This document shows, piece after piece, positions 45,747 through 54,823 of a stretch of DNA of 64,000 nt (position 1 is the stretch's first letter; the number at the start of each line of letters is the position of its first letter). Source of the stretch: Oceanicola sp. 502str15 (GTDB lineage Bacteria; Pseudomonadota; Alphaproteobacteria; Rhodobacterales; Rhodobacteraceae); assembly GCF_024105635.1 (NCBI RefSeq), contig NZ_WYDQ01000001.1, forward strand, positions 496,001-560,000, read 5' to 3'. Below the pieces are notes generated by a model. That model was not told where the DNA came from. It made no database searches and saw only the letters and a list, made by a program, of their open reading frames with translations. The position numbers were made by a program, and so were the translations under genes.

Positions 45747-45762
45747 TTAGATGCTGGACGGC

Positions 45763-46350
45763 ATGGCGAGAAAAACCGGTTCACATGCAGAAATCACCGG
45801 CCCGAGGGTGCGAGAGGCGGCGCTGCGGCTGTTCGCGCAATACGGCTATGCCGCCGTGTCGATGCGCCAGATTGCCCGCGAAGTGGGCGTGCAGGCCGGG
45901 GCGCTATACACCTATACCTCTGATAAACAAGCGCTTTTGTTTGATCTGATGCATGATCACATGAGCGAGGTTCTGGCCGGTATGGCGCAGATGCCCGAGG
46001 GCAGCCCGGGCGAGCGGCTTGAATGGATCGTGCGCTACCACATCGGCTACAACCTCAGCCACAAGGATGGCGTGTTCATCAATTACATGGAACTGCGCAA
46101 TCTAGAGCCTGCAAACCGCAAGGTGATTTCGGCCATGCGCCGCCGCTACGAGGATGCGGTGGAGGAGGTTCTGACCGACGGTCAGGAGAAGGATGTTTTC
46201 CAGATTCCGGACACGCGGCTGGCGACGATGGCGGTGATTGCCATGCTCAACGGCGTGAACACCTGGTATCGGGAAGGTGGACGCCTGAGCCAGGAGCGGG
46301 TCGAGCGGATTTACTGGAACATGGTGCGGCGGGCTGTGAAGGGGGCGTGA
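45763..46350 (+). CDS. TetR family transcriptional regulator
   Basis: A 195-residue regulator, starting MARKTGSHAEITG; an ATG at 45751 is also possible. The helix-turn-helix is AALRLFAQYGYAAVSMRQIAREVGVQAGALYTYTSDKQALL, about residues 20-60. The C-terminal domain resembles TetR_C regulators of fatty-acid or acyl-CoA genes, but this is weak evidence. A palindrome just upstream is a likely operator. Confidence 0.92.
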   Translation: MARKTGSHAEITGPRVREAALRLFAQYGYAAVSMRQIAREVGVQAGALYTYTSDKQALLFDLMHDHMSEVLAGMAQMPEGSPGERLEWIVRYHIGYNLSHKDGVFINYMELRNLEPANRKVISAMRRRYEDAVEEVLTDGQEKDVFQIPDTRLATMAVIAMLNGVNTWYREGGRLSQERVERIYWNMVRRAVKGA

Positions 46351-46415
46351 TCCTTTCTTCGAGGTTGCGCCAGTATCCAGCCCGCCGGTTAATTCTGCGT
46401 AAACCGCGCGACGGA

Positions 46416-46485
46416 CCGTCATCCTCGGACTTGATCCGAGGATCTCGTTGGTGGGAGATCCTCGGGTCGGGCCCGAGGATGACGG
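46416..46485. repeat. Large dispersed palindromic repeat (REP-like)
   Basis: An imperfect inverted repeat of about 31-bp arms: CCGTCATCCTCGGACTTGAT and its continuation pair with a right arm ending CCCGAGGATGACGG. This CCTCGG...GAGGATGACGG type is a common intergenic repeat in alphaproteobacteria. It lies between the convergent ends of the TetR and pirin genes and could also end transcription in both directions. Confidence 0.8.
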
Positions 46486-46491
46486 CAAGGC

Positions 46492-47403
46492 TCAGTGTGC
46501 CGGTTTCACGAAGGTGCCGTTGCGCAGATCGGCCATTGCCTGCTGCAACTCTTCGGGCCGGTTCATCACGATCGGCCCGTGCCAGGCCACCGGCTCCTCG
46601 ATCGGCGCGCCGGAGATCAGCAGGAAGCGGATGCCTTTTTCGCCTGCCTGAACAGTCACTTCGTCGCCCGAACCGAAGCGCACGAGGGTGCGGTCGCCGG
46701 AAAGGTCGCGGATGTTCACCTCTTCGCCCATGACCTCTTTTTCAAGCAACACGCCGCCCGGGGCGGAGGCGTCGGCGAAGCGGCCGTCGCCGTCGAAGAC
46801 ATAGGCGAAGGCGCGGCGGTAGGTGTCGACCTTGAAGGTCTTTCTCACGCCGGCGGGCACCGAGATGTCGAGATACTGCGGATCGGCGGCGATGCCGTCG
46901 ACCGGGCTCTTGTAGCCGCGGTAGTCGCCGATCACGACCTTGATGCGGGTGCCGTCATCATCAACGATTTCAGGCAGTTCGGTGCCTTCGATGTCCTGGT
47001 AGCGGGGCGCGGTCATCTTCAGCGAGGCGGGCAGGTTGCCCCAGAGCTGGAAGCCGTGCATCTGGCCCTGGGCGTTCCCGGAGGGCATTTCCTGGTGCAT
47101 GATGCCGGAGCCGGCGGTCATGAGCTGGATCGAGCCCGGGCCGAGGACGCCGCGATTGCCGAGGCTATCCCCGTGCTCGACGGTGCCCGCAAGCACGTAG
47201 GTGATGGTCTCGATGCCGCGGTGCGGGTGCCAGGGGAAGCCCTTGATGAAGTCTTCGGGGCGCTCGTTGCGGAAGTCGTCGAAGAGCAGAAAAGGGTCCA
47301 GTTCCTTGGGGTTATGGAACCCGAAGGCGCGGTGCAGCTTGACGCCGGCGCCCTCGAGGGTGGGCTGGGCCGGGCGGATTTCGGTGACGGGACGGATGGA
47401 CAT
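46492..47403 (-). CDS. Pirin family protein
   Basis: A 303-residue bicupin. The metal-binding motif is in GFPWHPHRGIETITYVLAG (two His) with further ligands in VEHGDSLG and QEMPSG...MHGFQLW. Bacterial pirins include quercetinases and regulators of central metabolism; which applies is not clear. The start MSIRPVTEIRPA follows a purine-rich AAAGGAGA. Confidence 0.92.
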   Translation of the reverse strand: MSIRPVTEIRPAQPTLEGAGVKLHRAFGFHNPKELDPFLLFDDFRNERPEDFIKGFPWHPHRGIETITYVLAGTVEHGDSLGNRGVLGPGSIQLMTAGSGIMHQEMPSGNAQGQMHGFQLWGNLPASLKMTAPRYQDIEGTELPEIVDDDGTRIKVVIGDYRGYKSPVDGIAADPQYLDISVPAGVRKTFKVDTYRRAFAYVFDGDGRFADASAPGGVLLEKEVMGEEVNIRDLSGDRTLVRFGSGDEVTVQAGEKGIRFLLISGAPIEEPVAWHGPIVMNRPEELQQAMADLRNGTFVKPAH

Positions 47404-47549
47404 GGGATGTCTCCTTTCCCCGCCAAGATAGGGGGCGGGAGGGTTTGCATCAATAAGCGCAGATATGCGCCGGATGCCTGACGGGAGTGCATTTGTGCAC
47501 AGCTATCAGCAGGCCATTGCGTGGAGCGGGCGGGCTGCTATGAGAGGGC

Positions 47550-48059
47550 ATGACAGAGCAACCAGACTTCCGCATCGGGGCCTCGCTCCTGCGCCGTATC
47601 TTTGCCGCCGCCATGTTCGCGCTGCTGGCCTATGTCCTTCTGAAGATGGGTTTTTCCGGCGACGGACCGCTGTGGGGGCGGGCGCTTTTGGTGGGGTTCG
47701 GGGGGGCTGTCGTGGCGATGGGGGTCTGGCTTTGGCAGGCGACCGAGGGCGGGCTGGTGCTGAAAGCGGAGACGCTGGAGACCGACAGCGGCAAGGTGCT
47801 GGCGCGGCTGGACCAGATCGCGCGGGTCGAGCGCGGCGCTTTTGCGATGAAGCCGGCTGGCGGGTTCGTTCTGAAGATGAAGGAAAAACAGAAGCTTGGC
47901 TGGGCTCCGGGCCTGTGGTGGATCCGCGGGAAGACGGTGGCGGTGGGCGGTGTGCTGCACCCCTCCGCAGGCAAGGCGATGGGGCAGATGATCGAGGCCA
48001 CCATGGCCGAGGCGGCTTTGCAGAAAACCCCGGACGCGGCAAGCGACGACGCTCGTTAA
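47550..48059 (+). CDS. Uncharacterised inner-membrane protein
   Basis: A 169-residue protein with two membrane segments (about 14-32 and 44-63) and a cytoplasmic C-terminal part of about 100 residues rich in short beta strands (GGLVLKAETLETDSGKVLARL). The layout, two helices then a bPH-like domain, is seen in many small membrane proteins, but no family is certain. It is divergent from pirin. Confidence 0.75.
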   Translation: MTEQPDFRIGASLLRRIFAAAMFALLAYVLLKMGFSGDGPLWGRALLVGFGGAVVAMGVWLWQATEGGLVLKAETLETDSGKVLARLDQIARVERGAFAMKPAGGFVLKMKEKQKLGWAPGLWWIRGKTVAVGGVLHPSAGKAMGQMIEATMAEAALQKTPDAASDDAR

Positions 48060-48072
48060 CCACGAAAATCGC

Positions 48073-48129
48073 GAGTCACATCCCGTGCACATCCCGTACA
48101 CACCCTGTGCATACGGCAAAAATGCAAAA
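48073..48129 (-). repeat. 11-bp-period repeat element, copy 2
   Basis: On the minus strand this reads TTTTGCATTTTTGCC, GTATGCACAGGG, then the 11-mers TGTGTACGGGA and TGTGCACGGGA and a degenerate unit TGTGACTCG. It matches the element at 20952-21007 in order and period. It lies between the ends of the 47550 and 48210 genes. Confidence 0.6.
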
Positions 48130-48209
48130 CGGACCGCGTAAACGGCCCGTTCGCTCATGATTTTCTGCCAGACGGCGGCGGGGCGAGACCCCGCGCGGCC
48201 CGCGCCCGA

Positions 48210-48785
48210 TCAGGTGCCTGCGCCGGCGTAGAGCAGCTGGGGCGCGAAACGGGGCCGGGTGACGATGTAGTTCTCGAAGCTCTTGGCCGGGATGCCGGCG
48301 TTGAACAGCGGCTCGTAGGCCATGAAGGTCTCGAGCAGGATCACCGTGTCGCCCTGGGGCATCAGCGGGATCTTGTCGTAGTAGTCCGAGATCGTCGCGT
48401 GGGTCAGCGAGGGGCGCCCCTCGGTGGCATAGGACCAGTCGACGTGCAGGTGCCGCGAGTTGTTGTCGCAGTTGGACACGCATTTGACCGTCGTCACCCG
48501 GATGTAGGTGGGGTGATTGGTGGTGGTCAGGTAGTCGTAGACCTTGTTCAGCCCCTTCAGGTAGCTCTCCGTCACCGGGTCGGTCTCGCGCGAGAGCATG
48601 TCGGCGAGGGTGTAGGAGGCCTTCAGGTTGGCGTTCTGGGTGCGATAGGCATCGAACCAGACGAAGGCGGACACGTAGAACCAGCACAGCAGCGGCAGGA
48701 TCAGCGCGGCCTCGACCGAGAGCGAGCCTCGCGCGTCGTCGCGGAAGGCGGCGAGGCGGGCACGGATGAGGTGAAGTGTCTTCAT
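48210..48785 (-). CDS. TadE-like pilus/secretion protein
   Basis: A 191-residue protein with a basic N terminus and then DDARGSLSVEAALILPLLCWFYVSAFVWFDAYR, the TadE/pseudopilin-like segment with the conserved Glu in its hydrophobic helix. The remainder is extracytoplasmic, with two close Cys (VKCVSNCDNN). TadE-like minor pilins assist Flp/Tad pilus assembly. It starts four bases after the preceding TadE-like gene, on the same strand as the von Willebrand array. Confidence 0.82.
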   Translation of the reverse strand: MKTLHLIRARLAAFRDDARGSLSVEAALILPLLCWFYVSAFVWFDAYRTQNANLKASYTLADMLSRETDPVTESYLKGLNKVYDYLTTTNHPTYIRVTTVKCVSNCDNNSRHLHVDWSYATEGRPSLTHATISDYYDKIPLMPQGDTVILLETFMAYEPLFNAGIPAKSFENYIVTRPRFAPQLLYAGAGT

Positions 48786-48789
48786 GGCG

Positions 48790-49374
48790 TCAGCCTCCTG
48801 CACCGGGTTCGTTGACGAAGGCCGAGGAGGACACGATGGCGTAGTTCTCGCCATCGACCAGCGGCAGCTTGAGGCCGTAGGCGGTTGCCGTGAACCAGGG
48901 CTTCATGATGGCGCAGGCGCGCACGATCATCATCTCGTTCTCGTCGCCGCCGTTGAAGGCCGTGACCGGCTGGACCGGGGCCGACTTGTCATTGCAGGTC
49001 GCCTGCTTGGGCAGCGGCGTCCAGGTATCCTTTTTCACCGGTTGCAGCTCGATCAGCATGGAGTTCATGCAATCGGGGATGATGCCGGCGCGGTTGCAGA
49101 TGGTGCGCTTCAGCTCGTCGTGGGTGGGCGGCGACCAGTGGCCGAGGCGCAGGTCGCGCACCGAGAGGTCGACGGCGCGCTCCAGCATGACCTGCCGGGT
49201 CATCAACATGCCCATCTCGAAGCAGGACATGAACACGACGATGAAGATCGGGAAGAGGATCACGAACTCGATCGTGGAGTTGCCCTCTTCGCGTTTGCGG
49301 AACTGCCGGAGGCGGGTGGCCAGGTGCCACAACCGCCCCTTCGGAAATCGTTCTGTCTGCATTGCCTCCCCCAT
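48790..49374 (-). CDS. TadE-like pilus/secretion protein
   Basis: A 194-residue protein with the TadE signature RKREEGNSTIEFVILFPIFIVVFMSCFEMGMLMTR at about 26-60. The mature part has several Cys (ICNRAGIIPDC, QATCND, VRACAI), suggesting disulfides outside the cytoplasm. The ATG at 49374 overlaps the stop of the VWA gene (TGATG); an ATG at 49362 is also possible. It probably acts together with the VWA protein translated just before it. Confidence 0.83.
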   Translation of the reverse strand: MGEAMQTERFPKGRLWHLATRLRQFRKREEGNSTIEFVILFPIFIVVFMSCFEMGMLMTRQVMLERAVDLSVRDLRLGHWSPPTHDELKRTICNRAGIIPDCMNSMLIELQPVKKDTWTPLPKQATCNDKSAPVQPVTAFNGGDENEMMIVRACAIMKPWFTATAYGLKLPLVDGENYAIVSSSAFVNEPGAGG

Positions 49375-50810
49375 CAGTTAATCAGGCGCAGCTGGTTGAT
49401 CTGCCGGGCAATCGCCGAGAAGGCTTCGGAGATCTCGGTGCCCTCCACCCGGAAGAAATGCGAGGGCGAGGATGCGCAGTCGCGCATGACGCCGGCGGAG
49501 TAGTTGGTGACCTCGAAGCCGATGGTGAACACGGTGATCCCGGCCCCCTTGGCGGCGCTACAGATGTTGTCGAGCATGTTGTCGGCCTGGCCGGAGGAAT
49601 ACTTGCGGTAGTAGTACTGCGAGCGGTTCCGGCTGTTGACGTAGCGGTAGAGGTAGTACCAGAGCGGGTAGGTATCCCAGTGCTGGTACTCGGAGTTGGA
49701 GTTGTAGGCCCATTCCTGGATCCGGTAGGTATCCACGTTCTCACCGTCGGTCATGAGGACCACGACCTTGAGGGTTTCCTCGTCGTCGTAGTCGGCGGGA
49801 CGGTCGATGAAGGCATCGTCGATCTCGCCGGCGGCGCGCATGTTGTTGACGATCGTGCGCATCGAGGGATCGAGCAGGGCGGTGCCCCACTTCATGCCGA
49901 GGTGGATCGCGGTGTTGGCGCGGGCACGGTAGTTGCCGATGGTGTTCTTCAGCTCGGTGGTGTTTTTGCTCAGGGCGACGATGCGCTCGTAGTCCTGCAT
50001 CGGGCAGCCCGGGTTGCGGATCGGGCGGTAGTTTTCGCTCGACCACTCGAAGTGCTGCATCTGCTGGTAGTACTTCGTCATCGAGATCGTCGTGCTGTTG
50101 AAGTCGGAGCTGTCGAAGTCGATGCAGTGCGAGTAGTTGTGGCGCCCGTTGGACGACTTGCGCAGCTGGTTGAAGATGCTGGGACCGGCGTTGACCTGGG
50201 CGGTGTAGGGCACGAGGCTCAGCGAGATCTGGCCTTCGGCGTCATCCACCACGACCGAGTCCACGAAGTCCTTGGCGGCGTTGCGCAGGTTGTTGATCTT
50301 GTTGTTCGAGCCCATCGAGCCGGAGATGTCGAGCACCAGCGAGATTTCGACGTTGGACACCCGCTCCTCGGCGGTGCCGGCGGCGGGAGCGGTGAAGTGC
50401 TTGATGCCGACCATGCCGAGCAGCAGGGTGCGGATCTCGGCCTCGGTGGTGGCGGAGACGTTGCGGTAGTTGAGCCCCTCGTCGACGTCGATGTCGACGT
50501 TGAAGTTGCCCAGCCCCGCCTTCTCGAAGTAGTCGGCCACGACGGCCTCGGGTTCGAGGGTCTGGTCCATGTCGGCGGCCGCAAGCACCGCCCTGTCGAG
50601 CGTGTTCTGCAGCTTGGTGCGGGTCATCTCGAAGCGCATGACATCAATCGCAATGCCGACCGACAGCATCATGCAGGCGATCAGGAACAGGGAGAAGGCA
50701 ATCAGGCCGCCGTCTGCCTCTTCGGAAAAGCGTTTGAGGCGCTGACCCATAGGCGTTGCCGCCTTGGTAGTATCCGCCCCCGCGGTGATCCGACGTTCCA
50801 TTTGAGACAT
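49374..50810 (-). CDS. TadG-like von Willebrand factor A protein, copy 1
   Basis: A 478-residue protein. Residues 32-60 (ADGGLIAFSLFLIACMMLSVGIAIDVMR) form the TadG N-terminal membrane segment. The VWA domain carries the metal-ion-dependent adhesion site DISGSMG at 161-167, a Thr region and MTDGENVDT. Conserved Cys are in SHCIDF, NPGCPMQDY, DNICSAAK and RDCASSP. The C terminus FSAIARQINQLRLIN is shared with the other copies. It is translationally coupled to two TadE-like genes, so it may be a pilus-associated adhesin or minor component. Confidence 0.88.
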   Translation of the reverse strand: MSQMERRITAGADTTKAATPMGQRLKRFSEEADGGLIAFSLFLIACMMLSVGIAIDVMRFEMTRTKLQNTLDRAVLAAADMDQTLEPEAVVADYFEKAGLGNFNVDIDVDEGLNYRNVSATTEAEIRTLLLGMVGIKHFTAPAAGTAEERVSNVEISLVLDISGSMGSNNKINNLRNAAKDFVDSVVVDDAEGQISLSLVPYTAQVNAGPSIFNQLRKSSNGRHNYSHCIDFDSSDFNSTTISMTKYYQQMQHFEWSSENYRPIRNPGCPMQDYERIVALSKNTTELKNTIGNYRARANTAIHLGMKWGTALLDPSMRTIVNNMRAAGEIDDAFIDRPADYDDEETLKVVVLMTDGENVDTYRIQEWAYNSNSEYQHWDTYPLWYYLYRYVNSRNRSQYYYRKYSSGQADNMLDNICSAAKGAGITVFTIGFEVTNYSAGVMRDCASSPSHFFRVEGTEISEAFSAIARQINQLRLIN

Positions 50811-51057
50811 CCCGGTTTGTCCTCTGTATTTCGGCGCTGGCCTGCCCCGTGAACGACGAATTGCCGTTCATTGGACGCAGTTTGCGCAGGGGCATATGGC
50901 GGGATGAGGGTGTCGAAAATGGGGCGAAAGCCCGCCGCAAATCAGGAATCTTAACCGGATTGCAAGGTGTTCCGGCGCCCCCGAGGGGGCTGGCCGGTGG
51001 AGTGGTGGCGGGCTGTGCAGCGGTCATCGTGAGGGCTCCCGGTGCGGGGTTGAGGGG

Positions 51058-52449
51058 TCAGTAGAGCAGGCGGAGCATCGAGATCTGGCGGGCGATGGCG
51101 GCGAAGGCCTCGGAGATCTGGGTGCCTTCGACGCTGAAGTAATGCGAGGGGGAGGTGGCGCAGTTGCGCATGACGCTGGCAGAGTAGGGGGTGACTTCGA
51201 AGCCGACCGAGAAGATCAGGATGCCGCGCGCCTTGGCCGCAGAGCAGATGTTGGACAGCATCTGGTCGGCCTGGGAGGCGGTGTAGTCGGTCTGGACGTA
51301 GGTGGTCCAGTTCTGCTTTTTCGAGGCGGCGTAGTCGTAGACGGCGTAGCTGTGCCAGCGGCTGCGCTCGGAGGTGGTGTCGTAGTAGCTCGACTTGATG
51401 CGCCAGGTGTCGACGTTTTCGCCATCGGTCATGAGGACCACCACTTTCATGGTGCCGGGACGGTCGTAGGCGAAGGGGCGCTCGGCGAATTGCGGGCTGG
51501 CCTCGCCCTTGGAGACGAGCTTGGCGACCACGGGCTGGAAGGCCGGGTCGAGCAGGGCGACGCCCCATTTCATGCCGATCTGGATCGAGGTGTTGTGGCG
51601 GGGCCTGAGCTGGTTGATCCGGGTTTTCAGCGCCGTGGCGCTGCCGGAGTAGGCCATGATCTGCTCGTAGGTCTGCTGCGGGCAGCCCGGGTTGTCGATC
51701 GGGTTGGAGGTGGCGGGCTGGTGCTGGAAGTGCTGGGCCTGGGTGAGGGAGGTGGTTGGGCTGATGGCGGTGTCGGTGTAGTCGGAGGTCTTGAAGTCGA
51801 CGCAGCTCGCCCAGCTGTTGGTGGAGGTGACCTTGAGCTGGTTCAGGATGGAGGGGCCAGCGGCGACCTGGGCGGTGTAGGGGACGATGGAGAGGGCCAT
51901 GGTGCCGGGCTGGTCGGGGTCGAGCACGGTATCGACGAACTCGCGGGCGGCGCTCTGGAGGTTGGCCATCTTGCCGTTCTCGGACATCGAGTTGGAGATA
52001 TCGAGCACCAGCGACACCTCGACATCGGTGAAGCCGGCGGTGGCGGTGCCGGTGGAGCGGGCCTCGATCACGGGGATGCCGACCATGCCCAGCAGCAGAG
52101 TGCGCAGGCGGGCGTTGGTGTTGGCGGTGACGGTGCGGGAGTTGGCGGTGGAGGTGATCGAGACGCTCTCGAGGTTGCTCGCGAGGCCGGCCTTGGCGAA
52201 GTAGTCTTCGACCACGGTGCGGGGATCGAGGGTCTGCTCCATCGCCGCCGCGGCGAGCACGGCGGTGTCTGCGGTGTTTTGGAGGCGGGTACGGGCCATC
52301 TCGGCGCGCATGACGTCGATGGCCAGACCGACCGAGAGCATCATGCAGGCAAGGAGGAAGAGGGAGAAGATGAGGAGGCCGCCTTCGTCGTTACGGGCGA
52401 AGGCGACGAGGCGAGCGGGTACGCGCGGAGCGCGAAGGGTTGCGTGCAT
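51058..52449 (-). CDS. TadG-like von Willebrand factor A protein, copy 2
   Basis: A 463-residue paralogue starting MHATLRAPRVPARLVAFARN; the frame is open further upstream but without support. It has the TadG-type membrane segment GGLLIFSLFLLACMMLSVGLAIDVMR, the adhesion site DISNSMS, MTDGENVDT, and the conserved Cys in ASCVDF, NPGCPQQTY, NICSAAK and RNCATSP. The end reads FAAIARQISMLRLLY. A 247-bp gap without a gene separates it from copy 1. Confidence 0.88.
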   Translation of the reverse strand: MHATLRAPRVPARLVAFARNDEGGLLIFSLFLLACMMLSVGLAIDVMRAEMARTRLQNTADTAVLAAAAMEQTLDPRTVVEDYFAKAGLASNLESVSITSTANSRTVTANTNARLRTLLLGMVGIPVIEARSTGTATAGFTDVEVSLVLDISNSMSENGKMANLQSAAREFVDTVLDPDQPGTMALSIVPYTAQVAAGPSILNQLKVTSTNSWASCVDFKTSDYTDTAISPTTSLTQAQHFQHQPATSNPIDNPGCPQQTYEQIMAYSGSATALKTRINQLRPRHNTSIQIGMKWGVALLDPAFQPVVAKLVSKGEASPQFAERPFAYDRPGTMKVVVLMTDGENVDTWRIKSSYYDTTSERSRWHSYAVYDYAASKKQNWTTYVQTDYTASQADQMLSNICSAAKARGILIFSVGFEVTPYSASVMRNCATSPSHYFSVEGTQISEAFAAIARQISMLRLLY

Positions 52450-52770
52450 TTCACACCACAGAAAAATGGGCCCCGGCCCAGGATCGGGATAATTTCGCCC
52501 GACTTCTGCCCAAATTCGTGGAAAATTGACGCCTTTGGTGTGGCACCCCAAGATATTGGGGTTGAGGCGCGATCGAAGGGAATATGAGCAAAGTGATGTG
52601 CCGCGCTGGGGGCAGCGGGTTGGCGGGGGTGGCAACCCTGCGCTTTGCCATCTTTCCGCCTGAAACCAACTTGGTTGAAAGGATGCAACAGGCCGACCTG
52701 ACCTAGCGTAAACCGCACCCCGGTGAGTCGGGCCTGGCGAGGGCAGGGCGCGGGCGGGGTGCATGGGCGA
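52450..52770. other. Intergenic region between VWA copies 2 and 3
   Basis: These 321 bp hold no recognisable gene. The sequence is less GC-rich than its neighbours and is probably the promoter region of copy 2. A palindrome CCCCAAGATATTGGGG is at 52546-52561 and could be an operator or a hairpin. No similar region stands before copy 1. Confidence 0.4.
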
Positions 52771-54150
52771 TCAGTTGGTGAGGCGCAGGGTGCTGATCTG
52801 GCGGGCGATGGCGGCGAAGGCGTCGGAGATCTCGGTGCCCTCGACGTCGAAGTAGTGCGAGGGGGTGGAGGCGCAGTTGCGCATGACGTTGCCGGAATGG
52901 GCCGACACCTCGAAGCCGATGGTGAAGACGGTGATCCCGGCGCTCTTGGCCGCGTCGCAGATGTCGGCCAGCATGGTGTCGGCCTTGGGGGCGGAATACT
53001 TGGTGGTGACGAAGCTCCTCCAGTTCAGGCCGAGCGCCGAGGCGTAGCCGGTGACGGAGTAGTTGCGCCAGCGCTCGATCTCGTCGGCGGAGTCGTAGTT
53101 TTCGGGCTTGAGGCGGACGGTGTCGACGTTCTCGCCATCGGTCATCAGCACCACGATCTTCTGGGTGTTGGGGCGGGTGTAGGCGTAGGGACGGTCGGCA
53201 AAGGAGCTGTCGGCCTTGCCGGAGGCGGCAAGGGAGGCGACCACGGGCTGCATCGAGGGGTCGAGCAGGGCGACGCCCCATTTCATCCCGAGGTGGATGG
53301 CGGTGTTGGCGCGGGCCTTGAACTGGCTGATCTGGGCCTTCAGCGCGGTGCGGTCCTGGCTGAAGGGCGTGACCCGCTCGAAGTCTGCCTGCACGCAGCC
53401 GGGGTTGTCGATCGGCAGGGTGGCCGAGCTGTAGTACTGGAAGTGCTGCATCTGGGCGTAGGGCTTGGTCAGCGAGATGGCGGCGCTGCGGAAGTCGGCT
53501 TCTTCGAAGTCTACGCAGTGGGAATAGCTGTGCTGAAGCGGCACGTTGAGCTGGCCAATCATCTCGGGGCCGATGTTGACCTGTGCGGAGTAGGGGACGA
53601 GGCTGAGCGAGAGCGAGCCGGGCTGGGTCGGGTCGAGCACGGTATCGACGAACTCGCTGGCGGCATTCTTGAGGTTGGGCAGCTTGTTGTTGCGCCCCAT
53701 CGAGCCGGTGACGTCGAGCACCAGGGAGATTTCGACATCGGTATAGCCCGCCGTGGCGGTGCCGGCCGATTTGGCTTCCATTTTCGGGATCCCGACCATG
53801 CCGAGGAAGAACATCGGCAGGTTGGTGTTGGTGCGCGCCACGACGGTCTTGTAGTTGACGCCCTGGGTGACGGTGACGCCCTCGAGCTTGTCCGCCAGCC
53901 CGGCCTTTTCGAAGTAGTCGTTGACCACCGCGGTCGGGTCGAGCTCGTTTTCCATGGCGGCGGCGGCGAGCACGGCGGCGTCGGCGGTGTTTTGCAGGCG
54001 GGTGCGGGCCATTTCGGTGCGCATCACGTCGATGCCGATGCCGACGGCGAGCATCATGCAGACGAAGAGGAAGAGAGAGAAGATGATGAGGCCGCCGTCT
54101 TCGTCGCGGGTAAAGCGGGAAAAGGCATTTGGTCTGGTATTCATCGTCAT
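52771..54150 (-). CDS. TadG-like von Willebrand factor A protein, copy 3
   Basis: A 459-residue paralogue; starts at 54150 and 54144 are both possible. It has the membrane segment GGLIIFSLFLFVCMMLAVGIGIDVMR, the adhesion site DVTGSMG, MTDGENVDT, and the Cys set (SHCVDF, NPGCVQADF, DICDAAK, RNCASTP). The end is FAAIARQISTLRLTN, identical to copy 4. The last 105 bases or so differ from copy 4 at only a few positions, which suggests recent duplication or gene conversion. Confidence 0.88.
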   Translation of the reverse strand: MTMNTRPNAFSRFTRDEDGGLIIFSLFLFVCMMLAVGIGIDVMRTEMARTRLQNTADAAVLAAAAMENELDPTAVVNDYFEKAGLADKLEGVTVTQGVNYKTVVARTNTNLPMFFLGMVGIPKMEAKSAGTATAGYTDVEISLVLDVTGSMGRNNKLPNLKNAASEFVDTVLDPTQPGSLSLSLVPYSAQVNIGPEMIGQLNVPLQHSYSHCVDFEEADFRSAAISLTKPYAQMQHFQYYSSATLPIDNPGCVQADFERVTPFSQDRTALKAQISQFKARANTAIHLGMKWGVALLDPSMQPVVASLAASGKADSSFADRPYAYTRPNTQKIVVLMTDGENVDTVRLKPENYDSADEIERWRNYSVTGYASALGLNWRSFVTTKYSAPKADTMLADICDAAKSAGITVFTIGFEVSAHSGNVMRNCASTPSHYFDVEGTEISDAFAAIARQISTLRLTN

Positions 54151-54823
54151 GGCAGTCACCGCCGAAACTCGGGCCCCCACCCGGGTAATGAGATGATACT
54201 GCCTTAATTGCGTCACGTTTTGTTAAGGAAAGTGGCGGGAAGCCGGAAAAACAACCAAAAGGCGCCATGAATGGGGCGGTTTCGCCATAATTCACGGTTC
54301 ATTCGGCAGCGAATTGGAAACAGTGAATTAGCCTGCGGAAATTGTTGAATTGAAATGTGGCGGCGGGGCGATTCGCATCTGTGCGCCGCGGGGCACTCGG
54401 GCCTAGGCGCGGGCCGCCACTTGGGCTTGCGGATCGAGCCCGACCCACTCGATCGCGCCGGGCACCCGCTCGCTCACCTCGGTCAGCACCTTGGCAAGCC
54501 GTGACTTGCGGCTGGTGAGGTGGATGATCAGGTGGTCGATGCTGCGGGTGAGGGGGGCAGGCTGCACTCGAGCTAAGACCAGTCCTGCCCCTCGTTGATA
54601 GACCCGTGGTCGTTTCCGGTCTGGACGAGGGTTTGCTCCCGTGGGCCGCTCTTCATGCGGTTCACTTTAAAGCTGGGCGGAGCGAGTGCGTGAGCGGGAC
54701 GATCTTGCTGCGATGAGAGGCTGTCTTCCAGAAGACTGTCGGCACGGGCCCCCCATAAACCACAAAGACCCACGCGGCCCCCCCAGGCTGCGTGGGTCTT
54801 TGGCCCCCCAGGGGCCTGCGCTC
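54151..54823. other. Long intergenic region between VWA copies 3 and 4
   Basis: In 673 bp I see no convincing gene. From about 54190 to 54360 the DNA is AT-richer, with the inverted repeat CCTTAA-N15-TTAAGG just upstream of copy 3 (minus strand), probably its promoter. A minus-strand frame ending at 54403 (last residues VGLDPQAQVAARA) is open for about 70 codons but has no good start and matches nothing I know; it may be a gene remnant. A terminator hairpin lies at 54764-54801. Confidence 0.4.
54764..54801 (-). terminator. Strong hairpin terminator after VWA copy 4
   Basis: A perfect 12-bp stem, AAAGACCCACGC with GCGTGGGTCTTT, and a 14-base loop begin 22 bp after the stop of copy 4. On the minus strand the stem is followed by GTGGTTTATG, a weak T-rich tail. 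It would separate copies 4 and 5 from copies 3 to 1. Confidence 0.75.

Noticed and set aside
54403..54620. Minus-strand frame ending VGLDPQAQVAARA as a transposase or other gene remnant
   Set aside because: No start codon with a ribosome binding site and no recognisable domain; no terminal inverted repeats flank it. Kept only as a remark in the intergenic entry.
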